A DNA stretch of 36,377 bases from Bdellovibrionales bacterium RIFOXYD1_FULL_53_11 (GTDB lineage Bacteria > Bdellovibrionota > UBA1018), in assembly GCA_001770165.1 (NCBI GenBank), contig MEQJ01000099.1, positions 3,903 to 40,279 of the forward strand. The letters are read 5' to 3'. Below are positions 1 to 7,203 of this stretch, piece by piece (positions within the stretch are counted from its first letter, which is position 1; every line of letters begins with the position of its first letter). Made by a program: the position numbers and the translations under genes. The notes under the pieces are model-generated. The model saw only the letters and a program-made list of their open reading frames with translations, searched no databases and was not told where the DNA came from.

Positions 1-1
1 C

Positions 2-751
2 GCGATGGAGCGCACAATTGCATGTCTCGTGTCTTATGCTCAAATCGTCAAGAGCCACGGGATAGCGCCTGCCGAAACGGTTTGCGTGGCCACCAGCCAG
101 GCGCGTGACGCAAAAAACGGCGCAGTTTTTTTCAGGCGGGTAAAACAGGAAACCGGATTTGACTTCCGCGTCCTGTCCGGCGACGAGGAGGCGCGCTGCA
201 GTTTTACCGGAGGCCTTGTGCCGGGGGTTGATCCGTCAAGGGCCGCGATAATCGACATAGGCGGTGGCAGCACGGAACTCATGTCGTGTGCGGGAGGCGT
301 GAGCGTTGACGTGGGTTCGGTGCGCTTTACCGAACGTTATCTCAATGTGCCATGCGACAGGTGCGTGAGTGACGAGCAGTTCTGGGAATGCCAGGCGGCG
401 GTTGACGCAGGACTTGCCCCCCTGGTGGAGTGGCGTAAAAATCTTGAAACCGGTTTGCAGCTTGTTGCAGTGGCTGGAACCGCCACGACACTGGCGGCGT
501 GGCATCTGCGTCTGCCGCGCTATGATGCCGCCAGGATTGACGAAGCTGTTCTTACACGCGGCGATGTGCACCGCATGACGGAGGAACTCAAGATGCTGCC
601 GGCCGAAAAACGGCTTGAACTTCCGGGCATGCAGCGCGGACGCGAGGATGTGCTTCTTGCCGGCGCGCTGATACTCTGGCGCGCCATGGAACTTCTGGAT
701 TTTTCAACCTGTCTGGTGAGTTCGCGCGGCCTCAGGTTCGGGGTGCTTTGA
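2..751 (+). CDS. ppx: Ppx/GppA-family phosphatase, C-terminal part (5' end outside window)
   Basis: Exopolyphosphatase/guanosine pentaphosphate phosphatase family of the ASKHA fold. These enzymes hydrolyse polyphosphate or pppGpp in the cytoplasm. The visible part contains the conserved CVATSQARDAKN segment (typically ATSAxRxAxN), a GDEEAR segment and the glycine-rich phosphate-binding motif IDIGGGSTEL, followed by a GTATTLA segment. The N-terminal DIGSNS-type loop is missing because the window starts inside the gene; the frame is open to base 2, so the Met codon at base 5 is probably internal. The protein ends soon after the family's core domain, so this is the short single-domain form without an HD extension. 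The stop lies 12 bases from the convergent MFS gene. Assignment to Ppx rather than GppA cannot be made from sequence alone. Confidence 0.9.
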   Translation, partial: AMERTIACLVSYAQIVKSHGIAPAETVCVATSQARDAKNGAVFFRRVKQETGFDFRVLSGDEEARCSFTGGLVPGVDPSRAAIIDIGGGSTELMSCAGGVSVDVGSVRFTERYLNVPCDRCVSDEQFWECQAAVDAGLAPLVEWRKNLETGLQLVAVAGTATTLAAWHLRLPRYDAARIDEAVLTRGDVHRMTEELKMLPAEKRLELPGMQRGREDVLLAGALILWRAMELLDFSTCLVSSRGLRFGVL

Positions 752-763
752 ATAAGCGCCGCG

Positions 764-2071
764 CTACAGATTGCATTTTCCTTTTCGCGCACGCAAAACG
801 AGAAGCGTGATCATCACCGTCGAACATGCCGCTGAAAACAGCAGCATGTAAAGAATGGGGGTTACATCACCGCCGGCCTTGTAAATTCTTCCGATGAAAA
901 TCTCTTGTACGACAGAGCCGATCGAACCCATGCCGTTAATCATTCCCGCCGCAGCGACTGCGTATTTTTTTGAACCGACATCTATCGCCCCCGCACCACT
1001 GATCAGCGAGTCGGGACCACACAGCAGGAAGCCAATAAGGCTATAGGTTATTCCGAATATCAGTAGTGAATGCGAACCGAATTTCCACAGGACCAGAGTG
1101 GTCAGGGTGAGCCCGACCAGCATGATCAAGGAGAGCAGCGCGCGACCACCTCTGAAGAACTTGTCCGATATGTATCCGGCCCCGATCACGCCAAAAAAAC
1201 CGAATATGTCAAATAGCGTCGAAAAATATCCTGCCTTGTCATGGGCAAGACCATAGCTGAGCTGCAAAAAATACGGTGCCCAGCTCCAGAGCGCATAGCG
1301 GATGAATTTTATGAAAAAATAGAACGAACCCATCATTAAAATTGTTGTCAGCAGGTTCATTGAAAACCCGCCGCTGGAATCTTCCCTGGCGTGGATTTTT
1401 TTTGGATCAACCTGGGATACCGGTTTGGCTTCTGACGCGGCATCATCAATCGGAGGAAGGCCGACATCTTCGGGCTTGTTCCTTTGGAGGGCATAAAAAA
1501 GCAGCCATATCGCGCCCAGCACCAAAGAAGCCGCCCAGAACGACCATCTCCAGCCGGCAAGACCCAGCATGAATGCGGCAAAGCCTTTTGCCACCGCGCC
1601 GCCCACGCTGAAGCAGGTTCCCCAGGCGCCCAGTACGCGGCCGCGCTCGGATTTTCTGAACCATTGGGCCATGGTGCCCACATTGCCGGACCAGCCCGTT
1701 GATTGCGCAAGACCGTTCAAGAACATGAACGCCATGAACGTCCACATGTTGTTTGCAAAACCAAAACAAATATTACAGAGAACGGAAACTCCCATGCCGG
1801 TAAGAACAAGTTTGCGGGGTCCGAATTTTGTTCCCATGGCGGCGGCATTGAATTCGCCGACTGCATAGGCAATAAGATATGCCATTCCGACCTTGCTGAG
1901 CATGGAAGGATCAAGTCCAAGGTCCGTGGTAAGGTCGCCCTTTACGACAAAAAATGCCTTCCGGCAGAAATAATAGCCAACATAACTGAACCAGGTGCTT
2001 GCAAACACATAAACCCGCCAGGTGTGCATCTTGTGTTCGGTGGTTGCTTTGCCGGGGCCCATTGGCGACAT
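764..2071 (-). CDS. MFS transporter, organophosphate:phosphate antiporter (GlpT/UhpT) type
   Basis: Polytopic inner-membrane protein of about 435 residues with roughly 12 hydrophobic segments and a central cytoplasmic loop rich in charged residues (around residues 200-225). The N-terminal region VGYYFCRKAFFVV followed by a GWSGNVGTMAQWF stretch and an RGRVLGAW segment is typical of the OPA family, which exchanges glycerol-3-phosphate or hexose phosphates for inorganic phosphate. Substrate cannot be read from sequence. A TTG two codons upstream (2077) could also initiate, but the ATG at 2071 has a GAGG Shine-Dalgarno (complement of 2080-2083) about eight bases away, so I chose it. Transcribed divergently from the homocysteine methyltransferase; its 3' end faces the Ppx/GppA gene. 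Confidence 0.85.
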   Translation of the reverse strand: MSPMGPGKATTEHKMHTWRVYVFASTWFSYVGYYFCRKAFFVVKGDLTTDLGLDPSMLSKVGMAYLIAYAVGEFNAAAMGTKFGPRKLVLTGMGVSVLCNICFGFANNMWTFMAFMFLNGLAQSTGWSGNVGTMAQWFRKSERGRVLGAWGTCFSVGGAVAKGFAAFMLGLAGWRWSFWAASLVLGAIWLLFYALQRNKPEDVGLPPIDDAASEAKPVSQVDPKKIHAREDSSGGFSMNLLTTILMMGSFYFFIKFIRYALWSWAPYFLQLSYGLAHDKAGYFSTLFDIFGFFGVIGAGYISDKFFRGGRALLSLIMLVGLTLTTLVLWKFGSHSLLIFGITYSLIGFLLCGPDSLISGAGAIDVGSKKYAVAAAGMINGMGSIGSVVQEIFIGRIYKAGGDVTPILYMLLFSAACSTVMITLLVLRARKGKCNL

Positions 2072-2094
2072 ATTCAATACCTCTTTGACAAAGT

Positions 2095-2123
2095 CCTTAT
2101 CAGAGACTTTGGCGGAGCGTCAA
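2095..2123 (-). promoter_or_regulatory. Possible promoter for the MFS transporter
   Basis: On the minus strand a TTGACG hexamer (complement of 2118-2123, five of six consensus bases) is followed after 16 bases by GATAAG (complement of 2096-2101, four of six). This would start transcription shortly before the GAGG ribosome-binding site of the transporter. No comparably good plus-strand promoter for the homocysteine methyltransferase was found: a TTGACA at 2085-2090 has no -10 partner. Inferred from hexamer matching only. Confidence 0.3.
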
Positions 2124-2172
2124 AAATACTTTGTTGTTGTTGATTGAACCAGATTTGCTACATGACTGCTAT

Positions 2173-3111
2173 ATGCCGTTTTCACGTTTTATTGCAAAAC
2201 AGGGATTCGTTGTACTCGATGGCGGAATGGGTACCGAACTTGCAATTCGCGGCGCTGATGTTACCGACGAACTCTGGTCCGCGCGCCTTCTGCGTGATGA
2301 CCCGGGTATTATCAGGCAGATTCATTATGACTATTTTGCGGCAGGCGCCGATGTGGCCACGACTGCCAGCTATCAGGCCACTTTTCAGGGGTTTGAAAAA
2401 GTTGGCATAGGATACGATGAAGCGGCGTCGCTTATCAGGAAAAGCGTTGAGATTGCGGTCGAAGCGCGCGATGCGTTCTGGCTGGTTCAGGATTCCCGGG
2501 CCGGACGTGAAAAGCCGCTCATTGCCGCGTCGATCGGGCCATACGGGGCATTCCTGGCCGATGGCTCTGAATATCGCGGGTTTTACGGTCTTTCAGTACG
2601 TGAACTTGCCGATTTTCATCGCGACAGGCTTGCGGCATTGGTGCAAACCCGGGCTGATATGCTTGCATTCGAGACGGTGCCATGTCCCGAGGAGGCGGAA
2701 GCATATGTCCGGCTACTTGAGGAAGGCGAAGCCAAGCCGGCATGGATTTCGTTCAGCTGCAAGGACGGCCTGAGCGTGTGCCAAGGGGTTCCATTCGAAC
2801 GTTGTATTGATATTGTGGCGGGTTCTCCGCAGATTGTCGCAATCGGCGTGAACTGCACGGCGCCGGAACATGTAGAATCACTCATCCGTGCGGCCCGGAG
2901 CCGCACGGACAAGGCAATAATTGTTTATCCAAACAGCAGTGAAATCTGGGATGCGAGGCGCCGCACCTGGGTTTCTCCGGCCCATGGCCCTGTGAAGCCG
3001 GCGGATTTTGCGCCGCAGTGGTTTGAAGCCGGCGCCCGGATAATCGGCGGCTGCTGTCGGACCGGCATTGCCGATATCCGGGCCCTCAGGACAAGGCTTT
3101 TGCAAAAATGA
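2173..3111 (+). CDS. Homocysteine S-methyltransferase family protein
   Basis: Zinc-dependent methyltransferase of about 312 residues that transfers a methyl group (from S-methylmethionine, betaine or a similar donor) to homocysteine, giving methionine. The start of the barrel is seen as LDGGMGTEL, typical of the family; the zinc thiolates are in GVNCTAPEHV and the C-terminal GGCCRTG, so all three metal-binding cysteines are present. The length fits a single-domain MmuM-type enzyme rather than cobalamin-dependent MetH. An upstream TTG (2131) would add 14 residues that do not resemble the family; I chose the ATG at 2173, although neither start has a clear ribosome-binding site. The stop codon overlaps the start of the next gene (ATGA), implying translational coupling with an apparently unrelated membrane protein. 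The methyl donor is undetermined. Confidence 0.88.
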   Translation: MPFSRFIAKQGFVVLDGGMGTELAIRGADVTDELWSARLLRDDPGIIRQIHYDYFAAGADVATTASYQATFQGFEKVGIGYDEAASLIRKSVEIAVEARDAFWLVQDSRAGREKPLIAASIGPYGAFLADGSEYRGFYGLSVRELADFHRDRLAALVQTRADMLAFETVPCPEEAEAYVRLLEEGEAKPAWISFSCKDGLSVCQGVPFERCIDIVAGSPQIVAIGVNCTAPEHVESLIRAARSRTDKAIIVYPNSSEIWDARRRTWVSPAHGPVKPADFAPQWFEAGARIIGGCCRTGIADIRALRTRLLQK

Positions 3112-4847
3112 AAAATAAACAGCGGTTATCTCCGGTGGAAATTGTATTTTTGGTTTTGTCCGCGGTTTTCATGATTAATTATTTCATGGTTCCATTGGGT
3201 GCCGACCAGCAATCCATGATGAGTTTTCCGCATCTCGCTTTTCACCAGTACGGCGGCGGGATCGGCGGGATCATGAATTCCTGGGATATGAAGCCTTTCG
3301 GCTTCCGGATCATTTACAGTCTGCTGTACCGGACTGCCACGTGTTTTGCGGACTTCTGGAACAAGCCGGCTTTTGAGTTTGCATTGAAGCTGTCTTATTT
3401 CTTGTTTTTTGCAGGCATCAGTGCTTTTGTTGCGCGCCGGCTGTCCCTCGTTTTCGGGGTGCGAATGAAGTCCGCATTTTTCTTTTTGACCGCGGTCTTC
3501 CTGGCTTCCTCATTTGTTACGTCATTACAGGCTGAAGAAATTGCCGCACTACTTGCAGTCCTGGCCGTAGGACTTCTGGTGGGCGGTGGAACCTTCTCAT
3601 TCGCCCTGGCCGGTTTTGTTGCGGCCTATGTCATTTATATCAAATTTGTCACGGCCGCCTTGTCGGTATTTGTGTTTTTTATTGCCGCATACCTTCTCTG
3701 GTGCGGCCTGGCTACCTGGAAGAAGTTTCTGGTGTTTTGCATGTCAGGCATTATCAGCGCGCTTCTGATCGCGCTGCTGGTGTATTGTTTTTTTCCCGGC
3801 GAGGTGAACAATGTGCATATTACCAGGGAATTGCAGCATGGAGCCAGATTTGATTTCACGCCTCGTGTTTTATGGAGCATGTTCCGGTCACATACCCTGA
3901 TATTCCGCGGCTCACTGGCGGATCATGCTTTTTATGTTGGTGGTGCTGCGCTTTCGATGCTGGCGCTGGCGCTCACGGCCGCGATGAAAAAACCGGTGGA
4001 AGCCGGATTGATTCTTGTTTCATATGTGCTTTGTCTTGCTCCCGTGGTGGCTCAGAACAGGGCTTTTGGTTATCATTTCATGACCGTTTTACCGGCATTT
4101 TTGACGGGTGCCTGGTTTTATTTCCGCCTGGTGGGTCAGCTTGGCGTGCCAGATCTGCGCCGGTTGCGCCTGTTGTACGGCGGCATCATCATTTTGCTGA
4201 TTGCATATCCGCACCTGCCGCGTCTGGTCCGGATATTTCTTGTTGTGGTTGGACCAATGGGCGTCATGATGGCGATAATGGATTTGCTTTCCCGGCTTGG
4301 GGGCTGGAATGTTCTGCGCGCGCTCCGAAGGGCTATTATTGCGGCGGCGGTGATATGGGTCGGATTCGGCGTATTATTGTATGCCATGTTTTTTTCGCCG
4401 CTTGGAAAATATTATCCTGACAGCATCGTTCGCAGGTATCTTCCCTTCAAGTGGTATTACAGTTATGGCGAATACAGTAAGACGGTAGAGCAGCAAAAGC
4501 AGGCGGCTTTGTGCGCCAGGAGTATTATTGAATCGAAACACGAAAAGATTCTTTATATTCAATTCGGCGGACCATCTTATTTTCTGGGCAATCCCTCCCA
4601 TTCGATATTTTTCAGTTCGGTGCCGCTTGCAAGAGGCTGGTATGATGTTCCGCTTTTCAACAAAACACTCAACGAAGTGCTTGAATACAATGGAAGATAC
4701 ATTGTCAGCGATACGTGGGTGGATATTGATAGAATAGCTGAACTCAGGCGGATGCTGGCAAGCGGTTACAAAAAACATGATTGTGGGATCTGGACGGTTT
4801 ATTCCAGATATTTTCATTTGCCAAACCGCGTCAAAAATGTCAGATAA
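3108..4847 (+). CDS. Polytopic membrane protein, GT-C glycosyltransferase-like
   Basis: Unnamed membrane protein of 579 residues. About ten to twelve hydrophobic segments cover residues 10-430, with the last near residue 420; a soluble C-terminal domain of about 150 residues follows. This architecture is that of GT-C glycosyltransferases of the PMT/ArnT type, which use polyprenyl-phosphate sugars on the periplasmic face. The first loop after the first helix carries the acidic residue D34 in PLGADQQ, where GT-C enzymes keep a catalytic acidic residue; that equivalence is my inference. The soluble end (KILYIQFGGPSYFLGN, then YIVSDTWVDI) resembles the C-terminal segments of such proteins. Coupled to the upstream methyltransferase by a 4-base overlap. 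Could instead be a transporter or O-antigen-type protein of unknown role. Confidence 0.6.
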   Translation: MKNKQRLSPVEIVFLVLSAVFMINYFMVPLGADQQSMMSFPHLAFHQYGGGIGGIMNSWDMKPFGFRIIYSLLYRTATCFADFWNKPAFEFALKLSYFLFFAGISAFVARRLSLVFGVRMKSAFFFLTAVFLASSFVTSLQAEEIAALLAVLAVGLLVGGGTFSFALAGFVAAYVIYIKFVTAALSVFVFFIAAYLLWCGLATWKKFLVFCMSGIISALLIALLVYCFFPGEVNNVHITRELQHGARFDFTPRVLWSMFRSHTLIFRGSLADHAFYVGGAALSMLALALTAAMKKPVEAGLILVSYVLCLAPVVAQNRAFGYHFMTVLPAFLTGAWFYFRLVGQLGVPDLRRLRLLYGGIIILLIAYPHLPRLVRIFLVVVGPMGVMMAIMDLLSRLGGWNVLRALRRAIIAAAVIWVGFGVLLYAMFFSPLGKYYPDSIVRRYLPFKWYYSYGEYSKTVEQQKQAALCARSIIESKHEKILYIQFGGPSYFLGNPSHSIFFSSVPLARGWYDVPLFNKTLNEVLEYNGRYIVSDTWVDIDRIAELRRMLASGYKKHDCGIWTVYSRYFHLPNRVKNVR

Positions 4848-4852
4848 CCCAT

Positions 4853-4864
4853 TGCGTTAACGCA
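4853..4864. promoter_or_regulatory. 12-base perfect palindrome upstream of the 548-aa secreted protein
   Basis: TGCGTTAACGCA reads the same on both strands and lies 29 bases before the ATG at 4894. Its core GCGTTAAC recurs upstream of the next two secreted-protein genes (6641-6648, and as GCGCTAAC at 7163-7170). It could be an operator for a dimeric regulator. Seen directly; the function is inferred. Confidence 0.35.
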
Positions 4865-4893
4865 GACGGGGAGACGCAAGGGGCTGGGTGATC

Positions 4894-6540
4894 ATGGGGA
4901 AGCATTCAAAAAGCAAGGCAGTCATTTCAACATTATTTGTTTTCTCAATATTAGCGGTTGCGGCTGACACCTTTTCGTTTGCCGCCCCTCTTGGGCCCTG
5001 CAGTCCTGGTGAAGTTTTCAAGTCCCTCCTTAAAATCGAAACACAGGAATTCATAGGCACCTTTGCGCCGTGGAAGCTTCTCAAGGAACCATTCACCGGC
5101 ATACGCCCGCGAGGTCTTGCGGCAATCCGCGAGCATGCCAGGCAGCACGGGATCACAACGGTTGTTTTCGGGGCGCGCCCCAAAACCGCGGCAGAGGTGG
5201 CTGCGTTCGAATTCCGCTACGGGACAAAAGTGGTTTTCATGGATGACTTTAAAAATGCCGCGGGTATAACGCGCGAAAAAGGGGTTGTGCTTCATCCGGG
5301 TGAGCCGGTGCCGCTTGCAAATGTTTATCGCGGCGGAATAAATCCGCATATGGGCTACGGTGTTCTGCACGGCAAACTCAGCAAGTGGCACGAGTACGAG
5401 TTTGCAGATACGGTGCTGCCCGGACTGATGCCTCAATCACTCCGGTCCGATTCGCTTCCTTCGGGCAAAGGGCTTTTTTTCGAGACCAATCGTACGCATC
5501 TTGACGGCGTTATAGCCGGTCTCAACCGTAGCGGCGGCGAAATTCATAATGCCAATGCGGCGCTTTTGAAGCAAAAGCTGCGTGAATTCTTTCATGCGGC
5601 TGACGACATGTTTCCGGACGGGGCTTTTATCAAGCAGATTGACGAGGCAGCCACGGCAGACAGCGGAAAGATCCTGACAACATTTGATCTCAAGGCGGGT
5701 GTGGCACCCGAGCGGACATGGCAGGCGCGCAAGGTTAATTCGCTCGTGTCAAAATATCTTTATGCCGTCAAGAAGATCAGAAAAGAAGCCGGTCGCCCCG
5801 ATCTTGCTCTGGACACAAAGGAGTTCAGTGAGGCGCTTGTCGCCATGGATGTGCCAGAAGCGGCTTTTGTTCACAAGTTTTTGTTCCAGCCCAAAAACAT
5901 CATGATTCAAAAACGCATCCGACTTGCAACCACTCCGCAGGGGCACATCATGGAGTTCAGAGTGGATTTTGTGGACGGGGAAGCCGTGCGCTCGCTTACG
6001 CGGCACTCGCGCGAGTATCTGCCCAAGAAAGCCGCCGAGGCCGAAGAAGTCATCAACTCTTTTTTCCGGAGTGCTCCCGAAGAGTTCCGGTATCTTTCCG
6101 GCGGCGCTGACGTTGCATTTGCAAAAAATGGAAAAGCGGTATTGATCGAGTTCAACTTCGGATCGGAAAGCTGGTTTATCATGGCCAGCAATGAACCGGT
6201 GTCGGCCAATATTTATGTTTCAAAAATACTTGGCAGGGATACCCCGCTGATCAATGAACTTAGGATAATATCCAAACAGCCTGCCAGTGCCCAAAGAGAA
6301 TACATGGTGAACTTTGGTAAAAAATATGACCCCGATTCGGTGGATGGCGCTTGTCTCTGGCTGCGTGACCGCATGCTCGAGCGTTGGAGCCGTAATCCGA
6401 CGCCCGAAACCGGAAAACAGGTATTGAATGATGTCCGCGCTCTTGCCTATGCCACGGATCTTGACGGTAGTGAGGTGAGGGACATCATAACAACGACTGA
6501 TCAGTACATCCAGCGTACGCTCAAGGCGAAGGGTTATTGA
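4894..6540 (+). CDS. Secreted protein with ATP-grasp-like C-terminal half
   Basis: 548 residues with an N-terminal signal peptide (basic MGKHSKSK, then a hydrophobic stretch ending near TFSFA-APLG), so exported by Sec. The middle is unrecognised. From about residue 325 the order of motifs resembles an ATP-grasp fold: FLFQPKNIMIQKRI, then GHIMEFRVDFVDG, then GGADVAFAKNGKAVLIEFNFGSES, where ATP-grasp ligases have a metal-binding acidic residue and Asn in a (I)E(x)N strand. ATP-grasp enzymes are normally cytoplasmic ligases, so export would be unusual; a degenerate, non-catalytic fold is equally possible. The ATG at 4894 was preferred to the GTG at 4888 because AAGGGG ends about nine bases before it. 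It stands 46 bases after the membrane protein. No confident family name. Confidence 0.7.
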   Translation: MGKHSKSKAVISTLFVFSILAVAADTFSFAAPLGPCSPGEVFKSLLKIETQEFIGTFAPWKLLKEPFTGIRPRGLAAIREHARQHGITTVVFGARPKTAAEVAAFEFRYGTKVVFMDDFKNAAGITREKGVVLHPGEPVPLANVYRGGINPHMGYGVLHGKLSKWHEYEFADTVLPGLMPQSLRSDSLPSGKGLFFETNRTHLDGVIAGLNRSGGEIHNANAALLKQKLREFFHAADDMFPDGAFIKQIDEAATADSGKILTTFDLKAGVAPERTWQARKVNSLVSKYLYAVKKIRKEAGRPDLALDTKEFSEALVAMDVPEAAFVHKFLFQPKNIMIQKRIRLATTPQGHIMEFRVDFVDGEAVRSLTRHSREYLPKKAAEAEEVINSFFRSAPEEFRYLSGGADVAFAKNGKAVLIEFNFGSESWFIMASNEPVSANIYVSKILGRDTPLINELRIISKQPASAQREYMVNFGKKYDPDSVDGACLWLRDRMLERWSRNPTPETGKQVLNDVRALAYATDLDGSEVRDIITTTDQYIQRTLKAKGY

Positions 6541-6604
6541 TCGTAAACATTTCGTGTCAACAGCAATAAAGGCAGTAGTAGCGATGATTTTGCGCGCTGT
6601 GCAA

Positions 6605-6610
6605 TATAAT
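6605..6610 (+). promoter_or_regulatory. Possible -10 element (TATAAT) upstream of the 132-aa secreted protein
   Basis: A perfect TATAAT lies in the 178-base gap at 6541-6718, about 110 bases before the start at 6719. No convincing -35 hexamer sits 15-18 bases upstream. An A-tract (6617-6626) and the GCGTTAAC motif at 6641-6648 follow, the latter within the inferred transcript leader. Weak evidence from a single hexamer. Confidence 0.25.
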
Positions 6611-6718
6611 CAAATCAAAAAAAAAATATTGCGGCACTAAGCGTTAACAAGTACAACGCCCCACATAAAGGGACTGGTCGGCAGGGGTGCCGGCTGGATT
6701 GGGAAAATGGGGGGAATC

Positions 6719-7117
6719 ATGAAAACAAGTTTTATTGTTTTTTGTGTCATATCGGCACTTGCTGGAGTGTCTTTGGCGACCGACGGTAAAACCGTTTCGG
6801 TTTGCAAGGCTTTGAAAATCAAAGGGGATATTGCTACTGTAGAATATACAGCTGTGGTTTTTGAAAACCAGGAACTTGGCAGACTTCAATATGGAGTGGC
6901 TATAACCGACAAACAGCGTCAATTAATCTCCCGTCTTGATGGTGATTATGATATCGAGGGCAATCTGGTGTTTGATGCACCTGTAACTTCAATGCAGCCG
7001 GGTTTTTTTGAACGCTTTACGGTCGATAAAGGAAGTGTTTACGCCAAATGGATGCTTATAAAAGATTTTGGTCCCGGCACAACAAAAGCTTTTGTATGTA
7101 AAGCAGACGTTTTTTAG
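6719..7117 (+). CDS. Small secreted protein of unknown function
   Basis: 132 residues. A signal peptide is clear: MKTSFIVFCVISALAGVSLA, predicted to be cleaved after SLA. The mature part of about 112 residues is mostly beta-prone with one cysteine near each end (VCKALK and FVCKAD), which could form a disulfide in the periplasm. I do not recognise a family. The ATG at 6719 follows a GGGGGA tract by four to five bases; the alternative ATG at 6707 would place extra MGGI before the basic start of the signal peptide. It stands alone in a 178-base and an 86-base gap between two larger secreted-protein genes, all in the same direction. The GCGTTAAC motif occurs about 70 bases upstream. Confidence 0.7.
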   Translation: MKTSFIVFCVISALAGVSLATDGKTVSVCKALKIKGDIATVEYTAVVFENQELGRLQYGVAITDKQRQLISRLDGDYDIEGNLVFDAPVTSMQPGFFERFTVDKGSVYAKWMLIKDFGPGTTKAFVCKADVF

Positions 7118-7153
7118 TTTTCACCAACCGCTTACTTTTTTTACGTCATTACC

Positions 7154-7168
7154 TAGCGCATTGCGCTA
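7154..7168. promoter_or_regulatory. Dyad TAGCGC-ATT-GCGCTA upstream of the 1011-aa secreted protein
   Basis: Perfect 6-base inverted repeat with a 3-base centre, overlapping GCGCTAAC at 7163-7170, which resembles the GCGTTAAC core found upstream of the two preceding secreted-protein genes. It lies 35 bases before the chosen start at 7204. Possible operator; inferred from repetition only. Confidence 0.3.
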
Positions 7169-7169
7169 A

Positions 7170-7194
7170 CTTATGGCATGACGCTATGCATAAG
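7170..7194 (+). promoter_or_regulatory. Hairpin that can pair with part of the ribosome-binding site
   Basis: Bases 7170-7174 and 7176-7179 can pair with 7190-7194 and 7186-7189, a 9-pair stem with one bulged G (7175) and a 6-base loop. The 3' arm includes AAG of the AAGGGG Shine-Dalgarno (7192-7197) of the following gene, so folding could restrict initiation at 7204. Seen in sequence; regulation is inference. Confidence 0.3.
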
Positions 7195-7203
7195 GGGTTG
7201 TCA

